A stretch of DNA of 64,000 nucleotides from Desulfuromonas versatilis (GTDB lineage Bacteria; Desulfobacterota; Desulfuromonadia; Desulfuromonadales; NIT-T3). The DNA lies in assembly GCF_019704135.1 (NCBI RefSeq), contig NZ_AP024355.1, positions 3,032,001 through 3,096,000 on the forward strand, written 5' to 3'. The position numbers were made by a program, and so were the translations under genes. Below, piece after piece: positions 35,006 through 44,813 of the stretch (positions within the stretch are counted from its first letter, which is position 1; each line of letters begins with the position of its first letter). A model generated the notes under the pieces. It was given only the letters and a program-made list of their open reading frames with translations, ran no database searches and was not told where the DNA came from.

Positions 35006-37303
35006 ATGAGAAAACTGTATTCGATACTGGTGGGATTGCTGTTGCTTGGCGGCACGGCAACCTCCGCTTTGGCGGCACTGGCACCGGCGCCCGATGGCCT
35101 GGGAATTGCCATCGAACCTCATGGTTTCCCTGCATTTTTTCAGGATACCAACGGACTGCAACTCGAGCCCTGCCTGCCCGCTCCGGCAGGGAACGCCACG
35201 CGGGGCGACCTGTGCATCTTCGACCCGCCGGCCGGAAGCCCCCTGGAGGTCGGCAGTGAGATCTTCTGGTGGATGGCCGAGGCCGAGGCACCGGCTCTGG
35301 TTGCCGGTGGAAAAGCCCTGCTGACCCTGGCCCTCGAGGGTGCCTTCACCGCCGAGGAGCCGGTAGACGGCCAGCAGATGACCTTCGGCCGGGTGCGGAT
35401 CCGGGTCGATGTGCCGACCCCGGGGACCTACACCGTCACCCACCCCTTCGGCACCCAGGTCTTCGAAAACGTCACCGTTGAGGATGGCATCAACATCACC
35501 GAGGATATCGGCGCCATCAATATCCTGTTCCCCGAATTGGCGTTTCGCGGGGCCCTGGGGAGTTCCATCGGCCCCTTTTTGACCTGGCCCGATTTCGACC
35601 AGGACCCCACGCTGCAGGTGCTGGAAACCGACCCGGAAACCGGCCTGCCCACCGGCACGGTGCTGGAGCAGTACGTCGGCGACCCCAATGTACCCCACGT
35701 GGTGACCGGCGGTCCCAACGGCAACCTCTTCCGCATCCAGGGGCCCAACGGCCTGAACGCCCAGACCGAACTGTTCACCGTCATGGGCAAGGTGTACGAC
35801 CCCTCCGTCGCCCGGACGGCGCACATCTTCCCCGACGCGCCGACCCCGAACCTGTTCGCCGTCGGCCCGGTTAACCGCGAGACCCCCATCAACCCCGCCA
35901 CCATCGGCGAGATCACCGGGATCGACCATGAGGGCTACCCGGTCGGCTATCCCCTCTGGTACCAGGACGCCGTGCTGGTGACCGATCCCGAAACCGGCGA
36001 CCCGGTCATCGACCCGGTGACCGGCGAACAACAGCGCGAGGGGGGCCTGCAGCTTACCATCTGCCCGGCCACCGACCCCATGTGCATCTCGGCTCCCATC
36101 GATCCGGCCGACCCCGAATCGGTCGCCCTGCGCACCGGCGAGGAAGGGTTCTGGTGGTCGGGAGAGGCCTTCATCAACGAGGACACCACCGACCTCGAGG
36201 GCAACCTCCCCGCCAATCTCGACGGCCTGCTGGTGCTCGCCCTCGAGGCGGCCTTCGGCGGCCCGGGCGTGCCGGCCGAGGGCCAGCAGATCGGCTTCGC
36301 GCGGGTCAGGATCCGTATCGACACCCCGGTGGCGGGCACCTACACCGTCACCCACCCCTACGGCACCGAAGTATTTGAAAACGTGGCGGCCGGGCGGCGG
36401 GCCATCAACATCACCCGCGACGTCATGATCACCGACCCGGCCGACCCCGACGGCGCCTTCAACGGGGCCCTCTACGGCGACATCGGCCCGAGCTTTTTGA
36501 CCTGGGACACCTTCAACCCCGATCCGCTGCTCAACGACCCGGCCCTGGTCAAACCCTACGACCCGGCCGACCCGCTCTCGCCTAGCGTGCTTTACATCGG
36601 CGACCCGGTTACCCCCCACGCGGTGGCGGGCAGCCCCAGCGGCAACAACTTCTTCCGCATCCGCGGGCCCAACGGCATCGATGTCCGCACCCGGCTGTTC
36701 ACGGTGACCGGCAAGGTCTACGATCCGCAGACTTTCGAGGTGTTTGTCAACCCCGACGCCCCGGTGGCCAGCCCCGACGAGGAGACCCTGAACCTCGGCC
36801 AGGCCAGCTCGGTAACCATCGCGGTGCTCGACAACGACACCTTCGACCCGCCGGTTCAGGTTACCGTCCTGCCCGCCGGCGAAGCCTTCGGTCCGGCGGA
36901 CGGCACCGCCACGGTCAATCCCGACGGGACGGTGACCTACACCCCCAACGCGGGTTTCGACGGGGTGGACACCTTCGCCTATCAGATCACCGACAGCACC
37001 GGCCTCACCTCGGCCAACGCCCTGGTGACCGTCACCGTGGTTCCGGTGGAGACCATCACCGTGCGCAAGGCGCGCCTCGAGCTGCGGCGGCTGCGCTGGG
37101 ACATCCAGGGCACCAACAACTTCGACGGCACCACCCTGAGCATCCGCGCCGGGTCGGCCAACGGGGATGAGATCGGCACCGCCATCGTCAACCGCGGTCG
37201 CTGGTCGTTCCGTGGAACGTCTACCGCCAACCCCAACGTGACCACCATCACGGTCGTCTCCCCCAACGGTCCCTCGGTCACCCAGCCCCTGCAGGTGCGC
37301 TGA
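35006..37303 (+). CDS. Secreted modular protein with two tandem beta modules and a cadherin-like Ig domain
   Basis: The 765-residue protein has a signal peptide (LVGLLLLGGTATSALA). Two homologous modules follow, about residues 25-275 and 345-600: each holds QQ(M/I)(T/G)F-RVRIR, GTYTVTHP(F/Y)GT, VFENV and FRI(Q/R)GPNG. Residues about 605-690 form a cadherin-like repeat (VLDNDTFDPP; GTATVNPDGTVTYTPNAGFDG), the type found in surface adhesins. The C-terminal 70 residues are another beta domain. Its function is unknown; surface or matrix location is likely. It is followed after 15 bases by a lipoprotein gene, so the two form an operon. Confidence 0.75.
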   Translation: MRKLYSILVGLLLLGGTATSALAALAPAPDGLGIAIEPHGFPAFFQDTNGLQLEPCLPAPAGNATRGDLCIFDPPAGSPLEVGSEIFWWMAEAEAPALVAGGKALLTLALEGAFTAEEPVDGQQMTFGRVRIRVDVPTPGTYTVTHPFGTQVFENVTVEDGINITEDIGAINILFPELAFRGALGSSIGPFLTWPDFDQDPTLQVLETDPETGLPTGTVLEQYVGDPNVPHVVTGGPNGNLFRIQGPNGLNAQTELFTVMGKVYDPSVARTAHIFPDAPTPNLFAVGPVNRETPINPATIGEITGIDHEGYPVGYPLWYQDAVLVTDPETGDPVIDPVTGEQQREGGLQLTICPATDPMCISAPIDPADPESVALRTGEEGFWWSGEAFINEDTTDLEGNLPANLDGLLVLALEAAFGGPGVPAEGQQIGFARVRIRIDTPVAGTYTVTHPYGTEVFENVAAGRRAINITRDVMITDPADPDGAFNGALYGDIGPSFLTWDTFNPDPLLNDPALVKPYDPADPLSPSVLYIGDPVTPHAVAGSPSGNNFFRIRGPNGIDVRTRLFTVTGKVYDPQTFEVFVNPDAPVASPDEETLNLGQASSVTIAVLDNDTFDPPVQVTVLPAGEAFGPADGTATVNPDGTVTYTPNAGFDGVDTFAYQITDSTGLTSANALVTVTVVPVETITVRKARLELRRLRWDIQGTNNFDGTTLSIRAGSANGDEIGTAIVNRGRWSFRGTSTANPNVTTITVVSPNGPSVTQPLQVR

Positions 37304-37318
37304 TAAAGGAGGAATGTC

Positions 37319-38473
37319 ATGAACAGACTTTTCAGATACTCGTTTTCGGCACTCGTGGCCGCCCTGCTGGCGGCCGGCTGCGGCGGGGGCGGCGGCAGCA
37401 GCAACACCACCGCGGCACCGACCACCCCTCCCCCCGGGGCCCTGCAGCCGGGCGGCAGCGGCGCAGACCTCGGGCAGGTGGCGGATGACCAGGGCAACGC
37501 GGTCACCGTGGATTTCTCCAATGCCCTCGACATCAATGACAACAACCAGGTGGTCGGCTTCGCCGCCGCCACCGCCGGGGCCTCCTTCAAGGCCGCCCTG
37601 TGGGCGGTGGATGCCCAGGGAGCGGCTACGGTCACCCCGACCAGCCTGGCAGCGCTGGCCGGCAACACCTTCAGCGCCGCCTTCTCCGTCGCCAACTCCG
37701 GCGACGCTGTGGGCCAGTCGGCCAAGGGGGCCCAACTGGTGGCGGTGATCTGGAAAGACGGCGCCGCCGGCCCTGAGGAGCTGCCCGCCCTGTCCGCTGC
37801 CGGCAACAGCGCCGCCTTCGGCATCAGCCCCGACGGCAGCGGGATTGTCGGCGAAGCTTTCGACGCCACCACCGGCACCACCCGAGCCGTGATCTGGCGG
37901 GTGGCCGCCGACGGCGCCATCGCCGCCCCGCAGGTTTTGCCGACCAACATCTTCGTCAAACTGACCGCCGACGGCAGCCTGCCGGTGGCCTTCAGCTCCG
38001 CCCTGCGGATCAGCGACGCCGGAGTGATCGTCGGCGAGGTGGAAGACGGCGAAGGGGTCCTCCATGCGGCGGTCTGGGAGCCGGGGGCCGGCAGCGCCTA
38101 CACTCCCTTCGATCTGCGCAACGGTGGCGAAGAAGGCAGCTCGGCCCTGGCGATCAACGGCGCCGGCCTGGTGATCGGTGAATCGGAGACCTCCGGTGGC
38201 GAGTTTGTCCCGGTCTACTGGAGCAAGGACGCCACGGGCGAATACAAACGCACCGAGCTCGCCGCCGCCGGGGGCGCCGGGGGCGTCAACAGCGCCGGAC
38301 GCATAGCGGGCTGGGAGACCAGCGCGGCTGTCGACAACGCCGTGGTCTGGAATGCTCCGTCCCTGGCCAAGGCCACCCTGTTCACCAGCAGCAGCCAGGC
38401 CTATGCCATCAACGACAACAACCTGGTGGTCGGGCGCAAGGGCTCGGTAGGGTTCATCAAACTGGTTGAATAG
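37319..38473 (+). CDS. Lipoprotein with HAF-type beta-propeller repeats
   Basis: The 384-residue protein has a lipobox (ALLAAGC, Cys near 21) followed by a Gly/Ser/Thr/Pro linker. At least six repeats of the form (A/S)xxINDxNxVVG...AxxW are present: ALDINDNNQVVGFAA, FSVANSGDAVGQS, ALRISDAGVIVGE, ALAINGAGLVIGES, GVNSAGRIAGW and AYAINDNNLVVGR. These are HAF or extracellular propeller repeats. It lies right behind the modular secreted protein and probably forms a surface pair with it. AAAGGAGG precedes the ATG. Confidence 0.8.
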   Translation: MNRLFRYSFSALVAALLAAGCGGGGGSSNTTAAPTTPPPGALQPGGSGADLGQVADDQGNAVTVDFSNALDINDNNQVVGFAAATAGASFKAALWAVDAQGAATVTPTSLAALAGNTFSAAFSVANSGDAVGQSAKGAQLVAVIWKDGAAGPEELPALSAAGNSAAFGISPDGSGIVGEAFDATTGTTRAVIWRVAADGAIAAPQVLPTNIFVKLTADGSLPVAFSSALRISDAGVIVGEVEDGEGVLHAAVWEPGAGSAYTPFDLRNGGEEGSSALAINGAGLVIGESETSGGEFVPVYWSKDATGEYKRTELAAAGGAGGVNSAGRIAGWETSAAVDNAVVWNAPSLAKATLFTSSSQAYAINDNNLVVGRKGSVGFIKLVE

Positions 38474-38491
38474 CTCCAGCCTTCACCTTAG

Positions 38492-38533
38492 AAACGAAGA
38501 GGCTGCCACGCCCGTGGCAGCCTCTTCGTTTTT
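38492..38533. terminator. Bidirectional terminator
   Basis: A perfect long stem (CGAAGAGGCTGCCACG and complement) flanked by AAA on the left and TTTTT on the right separates convergent genes. Confidence 0.9.
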
Positions 38534-38547
38534 CGGGCATGTCTGCC

Positions 38548-39132
38548 TCACTGCAGGCTCGGGTAGCCCTGCAAGTAGACCCAGTCCGTCTCCTTGGCGG
38601 GGATGTGGCAGGCCATGCAATCCTTCTGAAAGCTGGTCGCCACGTTTTTCTTGGGATCTTCCGCCTTGAACAGGGCCCAGCCCCACCCTTCCCCCCACAG
38701 GGGGTTGCCGGCGAAGCGGTTTTTCCCGTCCTTGACCATGACGAACCACACCGCCGGCTCCCCGGCCCAGCTGGCCCTGCCGGTGGTCAGGTCATCGGTC
38801 TTGACGGTGCGGATCTCCTTGACCAGCACCGCGCCATCGGGAAACACGCCGTTCTTCCGGAACGCGGCGACCGATTCGGGTTGCGTGTACACGTCGTGAA
38901 AGCCGTAGCCGGGGGCTTTTTCATCGGGGACCACCCAGCTGCCCAGATGTACCCACTCCCCCCGGACCCCGAGGGGAAGGGAAATCGCCCCCTGGGCATC
39001 CACGTAGGGCGAGAAGCCGGCGGCGGCATCCAAAATGCCCTTCATGGTCTCCTTGAGGTCCACCGCCCCGGCTCTCTCCCCCGAGGCCATCAGCACCAAA
39101 ACCAGAAATCCTCCCCACCACAGTCTGCGCAT
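38548..39132 (-). CDS. Cytochrome P460 family protein
   Basis: The 194-residue exported protein has a signal peptide (LWWGGFLVLVLMASGERAGA) and one heme site, CMACH, close to the C-terminus (about residue 178). The order SWVVPDE, GFHDVYTQPESV, FPDGAVLVKE and GWALF then CXXCH is the cytochrome P460 pattern; these proteins bind a lysine-crosslinked heme and detoxify or oxidise hydroxylamine and NO in some bacteria. The chosen start has GGGAGG upstream, whereas the open frame extends further. It lies alone between a terminator and a surface-protein gene. Confidence 0.85.
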   Translation of the reverse strand: MRRLWWGGFLVLVLMASGERAGAVDLKETMKGILDAAAGFSPYVDAQGAISLPLGVRGEWVHLGSWVVPDEKAPGYGFHDVYTQPESVAAFRKNGVFPDGAVLVKEIRTVKTDDLTTGRASWAGEPAVWFVMVKDGKNRFAGNPLWGEGWGWALFKAEDPKKNVATSFQKDCMACHIPAKETDWVYLQGYPSLQ

Positions 39133-39349
39133 CTTCAATCCTCCCGTTTTGACCGGGACCCCATTGTCCCGGGTGAATAACGAACCCTGCCAGAAGAGGC
39201 CCGGCAGAAGGGCGGCGCCACCTCCCCTGGCTCTTCCCTGGCAGGATAAAGATACCACGCTCGGTGCCGATTTCCTGCGCAGCGGATGATTTCGGAGCGC
39301 GCAGAAAAAAGGCGGGATTTCTCCCGCCCTTGTTCAACACCGATTCCGC

Positions 39350-40351
39350 TTATCTGCGCCCGGAACCTCCGCGATGGCCAGAGCCGCCGCGCTTCCCGGA
39401 CCCACCCTCGAAGCGCCCGCCGTTGCCCCGGAAATCCCCCCGGAACTGCCGGTCGCCACCGCCGCCGCGGTGGTCGCCGCGGAAGAATTTGCCGCCGCGG
39501 TCCCCGCGCCACATCCTGTCGCCGCGCTCGCCGCGCAATGACCGGTTCCCCTCGAAGGAGCGACTACCGCGCTCGCCGCCGAACCTGGGGGTGTCGAACA
39601 CCCTTTGCGGACTGCGGATTTTCACCACCCCACGAAAGTCCCGCTCGCCACTGCGGTCCCTGCGAGCATCGAAACGCCCCTTGTCGTCGATGCGCCGCCG
39701 CCCATCGAAATGCTGCCGATCATGGATCTTGGCCGATCCCCGGAAATGCCCATCGCCATGGACATTGAATACCCGCCGGTGCTGGGAATGGTCATGGAAA
39801 ACGTGTTTGCGGAAATGCTGGCCATGGTGGAAGCGGTGCCCCTTGAAGTGATGATGGCCGCTGGAAAACACGAAGCTGAAGAAGATCGGGTACGGATAGT
39901 AGAAGGGGTCGTAGTAGACCCAGGGGTAGGCGTACCGGTAGGGGTCGCGTTCGACGTAGATGTAGGCAGGATTTGCGACCACCTGGGCTGCGGCGGTCGG
40001 CGCCTCATCGCTGACGATCTGCCAGGTGCCGTCGGGCTGCCGGCAGGCGGTGCCGTAGCCCTGTTCCTGGCGGCCGGCGACGATGATGGTCTGGATGAAT
40101 TCCCGGCAGTACAGGCCATCGCCGTTCTGGTAGGTCTGCACCGGCACCATTGCCCCCGAATGGCCCGTGTCGGGGTTGATCCAGGTGCTTTCCTGGCTTG
40201 TCTGGTTGTATTCCAGGGCGTACTGGAAGGTTTCGGTCATTGCCGCCTGTTCCGTGGCATCGAACGGCTCACCGCTCTCCTGCCCCCAACCCGGGGCCAG
40301 AGCGGCCACGGCCCAGATCAGCACGCACAGCATCGAGATCCACCGTTTCAT
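39350..40351 (-). CDS. RT0821/Lpp0805-like surface protein with long His/Arg/Gly-rich tail
   Basis: The 333-residue protein begins with a signal peptide (MLCVLIWAVAALAPGWG). Residues about 25-120 match the surface antigen domain that contains TFQYALEYNQTSQESTW and YCREFIQTIIVAGRQEQGYG...CRQPDGTWQIV. After a Tyr-rich linker the last 190 residues are strongly basic and rich in His, Arg and Gly (GHHHFKGHRFHHGQHF; RGDRGGKFFRGDHRGGGG), which suggests metal, nucleic-acid or polysaccharide binding. Location in the outer envelope is inferred. Start selected at MKRWISM, the first hydrophobic N-terminus. Confidence 0.7.
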   Translation of the reverse strand: MKRWISMLCVLIWAVAALAPGWGQESGEPFDATEQAAMTETFQYALEYNQTSQESTWINPDTGHSGAMVPVQTYQNGDGLYCREFIQTIIVAGRQEQGYGTACRQPDGTWQIVSDEAPTAAAQVVANPAYIYVERDPYRYAYPWVYYDPFYYPYPIFFSFVFSSGHHHFKGHRFHHGQHFRKHVFHDHSQHRRVFNVHGDGHFRGSAKIHDRQHFDGRRRIDDKGRFDARRDRSGERDFRGVVKIRSPQRVFDTPRFGGERGSRSFEGNRSLRGERGDRMWRGDRGGKFFRGDHRGGGGDRQFRGDFRGNGGRFEGGSGKRGGSGHRGGSGRR

Positions 40352-40563
40352 CGACGTCTCTCCCTCGAAAAGCCGTCCCGTCGGTGGTTTCCCCCGAATA
40401 GCTGCGTGGCGGGGAAGTATTTGCTGCTCAATTCTTTTCCGGTTCGAAACCCCGGAACCTGGCCCACCAACCACCAGCGAGGCGTGCTTGCTATCGACTG
40501 CATTCGGTCTGCCCTAATTATACCAGAAACAGTCCTCTGCCGGCCCGCTGCGGCGGTTTGGCC

Positions 40564-41169
40564 CTATTGCGCCTCGATCACCCCGCAGGCGACCCGCGCA
40601 CCGGCGTTGCCGGTGGGCTGGGAGGTCAGGTCGTCGGCCTGGGCATGAACGATGACCGCCTTGCCGACCACGGAATTCGGCCCGCTGAGCGAAATATGGG
40701 GATCCAGCCGTTCATAATGCGCAGTTCCGTCCTCCGCGGCCTCCAGGTTGCCCAAATCCCCTGCATGACGCTCCGTTGCCGGGTTGTCCGGAGCGCCGTG
40801 GGGGGTGCTTTCCGGGTTGAAATGACCGCCCGCGGAGGTGGCGTCCGGGGCGCTGCAGTCCCCCTTCTCGTGGAAATGGAAGCCGTGCTGGCCAGGGGTC
40901 AGGCCCTTGGCATCGACTACCACCAGCACGCCTCCCTCCTGCTCGGTCAGGGTAAGGGTGCCGCTCGCCTCATTGCCCTCGGTGGGCTTCAGTTCGGCCA
41001 CCGCGCGGGCCGGAGCGGACTCCGCCATGGCCTTTTCCTCCGGGGCAGAAGGCGCCGGGGTTTGCTGGGCGCTTTGCTGGGGGGCGTCTTTCTTTTCGCA
41101 GGCCCCCATGAACAGCAGGGCGAAAAGCGAACAGGCGATTATCATCCATCTGTTGGGTTGTCCGATCAT
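40564..41169 (-). CDS. sodC: Cu/Zn superoxide dismutase lipoprotein
   Basis: The 201-residue protein has a lipobox (LLFMGAC, Cys24) and an Ala/Pro/Gln linker. The Cu,Zn-SOD core includes GFHFHEKGDC (copper His pair and disulfide Cys), GGHFNPES, HAGDLGN, VIVHA and NAGARVACGVI with the second disulfide Cys and the conserved Arg. It removes superoxide in the periplasm. This matches a microaerotolerant lifestyle together with cydAB. Ribosome site AAGGAGAG is upstream. Confidence 0.92.
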   Translation of the reverse strand: MIGQPNRWMIIACSLFALLFMGACEKKDAPQQSAQQTPAPSAPEEKAMAESAPARAVAELKPTEGNEASGTLTLTEQEGGVLVVVDAKGLTPGQHGFHFHEKGDCSAPDATSAGGHFNPESTPHGAPDNPATERHAGDLGNLEAAEDGTAHYERLDPHISLSGPNSVVGKAVIVHAQADDLTSQPTGNAGARVACGVIEAQ

Positions 41170-41308
41170 GAAAACTCTCCTTGTCGAGGAAGCTCAGGGC
41201 GCCTCGCTGAATTCGCGGCAGCTGCCGGGGCGGGCCCGGCCCATGGTTCCCCTTATACAACCCTTCGGAGGGAAGTCAACCGGCGGCCGGCCACCGTTTC
41301 CGGGCCGG

Positions 41309-41536
41309 TCAACCGGGGCCGGGCCGCAGCGGCTCAAAGAGAAACTCCAGGCCGTTTACCTTGATCTCGTAAACCGTCTGCAGCATCCGCCCCAGCTTCC
41401 CCTCGGGAAAGCCCTGGCCGGCGAACCAGACGACGTAGGGCTCGGGCAGGTCGATAAGCAGCCGCCCGGCGTATTTGCCGAAAGGCATGCGGGTTGCCGC
41501 CAGCTCCAGCAGCGCCTGGTGGTCGAATGGTTCCAT
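41309..41536 (-). CDS. DUF3820 family protein
   Basis: The 75-residue protein contains TRMPFGKYAGRLLIDLPEPYVVWF, of which the FGKY-G-LI-LPE pattern is the DUF3820 signature. The family is related to a fold seen in exonuclease-associated proteins and in so-called quorum-sensing virulence factors, but its role is unknown. It starts 228 bases before its stop with an ATG next to a Gly-rich spacer, and is downstream of the MATE gene on the same strand. Confidence 0.8.
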   Translation of the reverse strand: MEPFDHQALLELAATRMPFGKYAGRLLIDLPEPYVVWFAGQGFPEGKLGRMLQTVYEIKVNGLEFLFEPLRPGPG

Positions 41537-41589
41537 GGTCCTCCCCTTCCCTCTTTCCCTTGGCAAGTGATCGTTTTTGAGCCTGCGGT

Positions 41590-43014
41590 TCAGGCGCCCC
41601 CGCCCGAAACAGCCAGCGGCCCGCCGGGCTCGTCGCCGATCATGGCCAGATGTTTCCAGCGCCCGCTGCGGTAGCGCAGGTAGAACACTCCGCTGAAGCA
41701 GAGAAACAGCCCGATCAGCGCCAGCCAAGCGCTTTGCGGGGGCAGCTGGAATACCTTGAGCAGGACGAACAGCAGCGGCACCAGCAGCCAGTGCATGGTG
41801 ACCGAGACCGTCATGGCCCAGAAGGTGTCGCCGGCGGCGCGCAGCGCCCCGCTGAACACCACCATCACCGCGTCGGCCAACACGTAGAGCGAGGCCAGCC
41901 GCAGCATGCCGACGGCCAGCGGCGCCGCCTGGGAAAAGGTCTCGTCGGCCCCCTGGGGGCGAAAGATCTCGACCAGTTGCTCGGGCAGGCAGACGAACAG
42001 CAGCAGAATCACCGAGGAGTAGATCCAGCCCATTTTCAGCCCCGAGATGGCGGCCCGCTCGGCGATCTCGGGATGGCTTGCTCCCAGGTAGCGCCCCACC
42101 AGGCTGACCACGCCGATCTGGATGCCGATCAGCGGCACGAAGGAGACCATGTCCCAGTTGAAGACGACGGTGACCGCGGTGGCCGTAGTCAGCCCGTGGG
42201 AGTGGAAGATGAGGATCATGACGGTGAAGGCCAGCAGGTTGAGAAACATCTCCACCCCGGCGGGAGAGCCGAAACGCAACAGCTTTTTCATCACCGCCCG
42301 CTCCAGGCGCAGGGCGTCGAGCACACCGTAGGCCTGGCGGTTGTCCCTGCCGAAATAAACCGCGACCAGCACCGCCAGCCCGCACAGGCTGCCGAGCAGC
42401 GTCCCCCAGGCCGCCCCGCGGATGCCCAGGGCGGGCACCCCGAAGCGGCCGAAGATGAGCAGGTAATTGGCGCCGACGTTGACCAGCATGGCGACCAGGG
42501 CGGCGAGCATCACCACCCGCGTGCGGCCGATTCCGGAGAAGAAGCTCGCCAGGCAGGTGCGCAGCAGCACCGGCAGGGCGCCGTAGAGCAGGATGTCGAA
42601 ATACTGCCGCTGGGGCGCCAACTGCTCCGGGGCGATCCCCGCCAGGGCGAACAGGCCGTGGGCCAGCGGCCGCCCCGCCAGGATCAAGGGATAGGCGACC
42701 AGGGCGATGAGCAGGGCCTGGGAAACCACCAGCGCGCAGCGTTGCCGCTCTCCTGCCCCCAGGTACTGGGCCACCAGGGCGGTGGCGTAGCCGGTCAGGC
42801 CGATGAAGAAGGTCATCATCATGAAGCTGGTCAGTCCGCCGGCCATGGCCGCGCTCATCTGCTCCGGCCCAAGCCGCGACAAAAACAGCCGGTCGGTGAA
42901 GATCAGCAGCGTCTCGCAGCCGTGGGAGACCACCATCGGCAGGGCAATGGCGAGCATCTCGCGCATGCCGCCCGGCGTGGGGACCACAGAATGAGGCATT
43001 TGCGTCTTGTCCAT
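41590..43014 (-). CDS. MATE family multidrug or metabolite efflux transporter
   Basis: The 474-residue protein has about twelve membrane segments in the two-fold MATE layout: MLAIALPMVVSHGCETLLIF, FFIGLTGYATALVAQYLGAGE in the first half and GIQIGVVSLVGRYLGASHPE in the second. MATE proteins exchange drugs or metabolites for Na+ or H+. Substrate is unknown. The ATG at 43014 lacks a strong ribosome site; an in-frame ATG slightly downstream (MPHSV) is possible. Confidence 0.9.
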   Translation of the reverse strand: MDKTQMPHSVVPTPGGMREMLAIALPMVVSHGCETLLIFTDRLFLSRLGPEQMSAAMAGGLTSFMMMTFFIGLTGYATALVAQYLGAGERQRCALVVSQALLIALVAYPLILAGRPLAHGLFALAGIAPEQLAPQRQYFDILLYGALPVLLRTCLASFFSGIGRTRVVMLAALVAMLVNVGANYLLIFGRFGVPALGIRGAAWGTLLGSLCGLAVLVAVYFGRDNRQAYGVLDALRLERAVMKKLLRFGSPAGVEMFLNLLAFTVMILIFHSHGLTTATAVTVVFNWDMVSFVPLIGIQIGVVSLVGRYLGASHPEIAERAAISGLKMGWIYSSVILLLFVCLPEQLVEIFRPQGADETFSQAAPLAVGMLRLASLYVLADAVMVVFSGALRAAGDTFWAMTVSVTMHWLLVPLLFVLLKVFQLPPQSAWLALIGLFLCFSGVFYLRYRSGRWKHLAMIGDEPGGPLAVSGGGA

Positions 43015-43063
43015 GAATCTTTTCACCCCGGGGCAGACGCGCGGCCTGCCCGCAAAAAACAAG

Positions 43064-43130
43064 AAACTGCTGGCGCCCGAAGCGGCTCCAGCAGTTCCCC
43101 TATTTCAACGCCGATGGCGCGGAAAGTCAA
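43064..43130. repeat. Dispersed hairpin repeat, copy 1
   Basis: This 67-base segment, with AACTGCTGG and CCAGCAGTT arms and a conserved TTTCAACGCCGATG tail, recurs at 47705-47771 with most positions the same and the same orientation. It lies between the MATE gene and the amino-acid ABC transporter. Confidence 0.75.
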
Positions 43131-43235
43131 TACGCCATCTCCGCCACCGAGATTTCGGTTCAAAAACCGAGCAAAATCGACCATCTCCAGATTCTGGCGC
43201 AGGGCGGAGCGAATCGATCGGTCACCTTACCCAGG

Positions 43236-43964
43236 TTAGATATGTGATACCCGGCTCAGAAAATCCTTCAGTCGGGGGTTTTGCGGATTGCCGAAGAACG
43301 CCTGCGGCGGGTTTTGCTCCTGGATCCTGCCCTGATCGATGAAGATCACCCGGTCCGCCACGTCCCTGGCAAAACCCATCTCGTGGGTGACCACCACCAT
43401 GGTCATCCCCTCTTTGGCAAGTTGCTTCATGACGTCGAGGACCTCGCCGACCAGCTCGGGGTCGAGGGCGCTGGTCGGCTCGTCGAAGAGGATGACCTTG
43501 GGCTTGAGGGCCAGCGAGCGGGCGATGGCTACCCTCTGCTTCTGCCCGCCGGAGAGCTGGTCGGGGTAATTCTGCGCTTTTTCCGCCAGCCCGACCTTGG
43601 CGAGCAGTTCCTTGCCCAGCTTGTCGGCTTCGGCTCGGGTCATGCCGCGCACCTTGATGGGGCCGAGGGTGACGTTGCGCAGCACCGTCATGTGCGGAAA
43701 CAGGTTGAACTGCTGAAAAACCATCCCCGCCTCGGTGCGCACCAGGTTGATGTCGGTCTGCGGGTCGTAGAGATCGTAGCCGTCGACGACGATGCGCCCC
43801 GAGGTGATCTCCTCGAGGCGGTTGATGCAGCGCAGCACCGTCGATTTGCCCGAACCCGAGGGGCCGATGATGCAGACCACTTCGCCGGCGCGCACCTCGA
43901 GGTCGACCCCCTTGAGGACCTCGAGGTCGCCGAAACGCTTGTGCAAATTTTCAATCTTGATCAT
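43236..43964 (-). CDS. glnQ: Polar amino-acid ABC transporter ATPase (GlnQ-like)
   Basis: The 242-residue ATPase has Walker [11 protein letters not shown]-loop [17 protein letters not shown], signature [16 protein letters not shown] and Walker [15 protein letters not shown], and the switch histidine in [10 protein letters not shown]. The sequence is typical of GlnQ/HisP ATPases. It follows the permease gene and completes a binding-protein/permease/ATPase operon transcribed right to left. Confidence 0.93.
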   Translation of the reverse strand: MIKIENLHKRFGDLEVLKGVDLEVRAGEVVCIIGPSGSGKSTVLRCINRLEEITSGRIVVDGYDLYDPQTDINLVRTEAGMVFQQFNLFPHMTVLRNVTLGPIKVRGMTRAEADKLGKELLAKVGLAEKAQNYPDQLSGGQKQRVAIARSLALKPKVILFDEPTSALDPELVGEVLDVMKQLAKEGMTMVVVTHEMGFARDVADRVIFIDQGRIQEQNPPQAFFGNPQNPRLKDFLSRVSHI

Positions 43965-44013
43965 GGCGGCCCCTTCCGTGTCAGTGCGGTCGATGCGCTG
44001 CATAAATCTTCGT

Positions 44014-44685
44014 CTAACGCCGGGCGCGGCGCATCAGCCGCCCCTCGAGAATCTGCAGCCCCTTGGCGATGGTCAGGGTCATCACCAGGTAGGTCAGGCC
44101 GACGGTGAGCCAGACCTCGAAGGCGCGGAAGTTGACGGCGATGATCTCCTGGCCGACGCGGGTCAGTTCGGCGACGCCGATGACCACCAGCAGCGAGGTG
44201 TCCTTGAGGCTGATGATAAACTGGTTGCCGAGCGGGGGGATCATGCGTTTGAACGCCTGGGGCCAGATGATGTAGAGCATGGTCTGGGCGTGGGTCAGGC
44301 CGATGGAGCGGCCGGCCTCCATCTGGCCTTGCTCGATGGACTGCACCGCGCCGCGGACGATCTCGGCGATATAGGCCCCCGAATTGACGGCGATGGCGAT
44401 GATCCCGGCGGTGATCGGCGCGATGCGCAGGCCGCTGGCCATGGGGATGCCGAAATAGAGAAACATGACCTGGACGATGAGCGGCGTGCCGCGGATCGTT
44501 TCGACGTAGAGACCGCCGAGCTTGCGGATCGGCAGGCGCCGCGAAAGTTTCATCAGCCCGGCGAGGACCCCGATCAGAAACCCGAAGAACAGCCCGCCGA
44601 GGGTGATGATGACGGTCAGTTTCACGCCGCTGAGCAGCAACGGGAAGGTTTCCACCATCACCTGGGGTTCGAATTTGAATGCCAT
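44014..44685 (-). CDS. Polar amino-acid ABC transporter permease (GlnP/HisM-like)
   Basis: The 223-residue protein has five membrane helices and the HisM EAA-type loop [31 protein letters not shown], seen here as [35 protein letters not shown] and [15 protein letters not shown] are also typical. Both copies of the permease in the complex would be the same protein. It lies between the binding protein and the ATPase genes. Confidence 0.93.
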   Translation of the reverse strand: MAFKFEPQVMVETFPLLLSGVKLTVIITLGGLFFGFLIGVLAGLMKLSRRLPIRKLGGLYVETIRGTPLIVQVMFLYFGIPMASGLRIAPITAGIIAIAVNSGAYIAEIVRGAVQSIEQGQMEAGRSIGLTHAQTMLYIIWPQAFKRMIPPLGNQFIISLKDTSLLVVIGVAELTRVGQEIIAVNFRAFEVWLTVGLTYLVMTLTIAKGLQILEGRLMRRARR

Positions 44686-44755
44686 GGATTACCCCGAAAG
44701 AGGTGGGAGAAGGCCGGGATGGGGGGGCCGGACGCCGCGGCCCACCCTCACCCCG

Positions 44756-44778
44756 CCCCTCTCCCTGAGGGAGAGGGG
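44756..44778. repeat. Intercistronic GC-rich hairpin
   Basis: CCCCTCTCCC and GGGAGAGGGG form a 10-bp stem with a TGA loop between the binding protein gene and the permease gene. Such hairpins are common repeats and can raise the level of the upstream transcript relative to the downstream one. Confidence 0.6.
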
Positions 44779-44813
44779 GATTTCACTGGAGACAATGGGT
44801 ATCCCCGAGGAAC

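Noticed and set aside
34877-38065. A 1062-codon minus-strand frame across the modular secreted protein
   Set aside because: Antisense shadow of two well-supported plus-strand genes; the composition is Gly/Val/Asp rich without any motif.
41309-42385. A 358-codon frame covering DUF3820
   Set aside because: Only the last 75 codons are real; the rest is antiparallel reading of the MATE gene in another frame.
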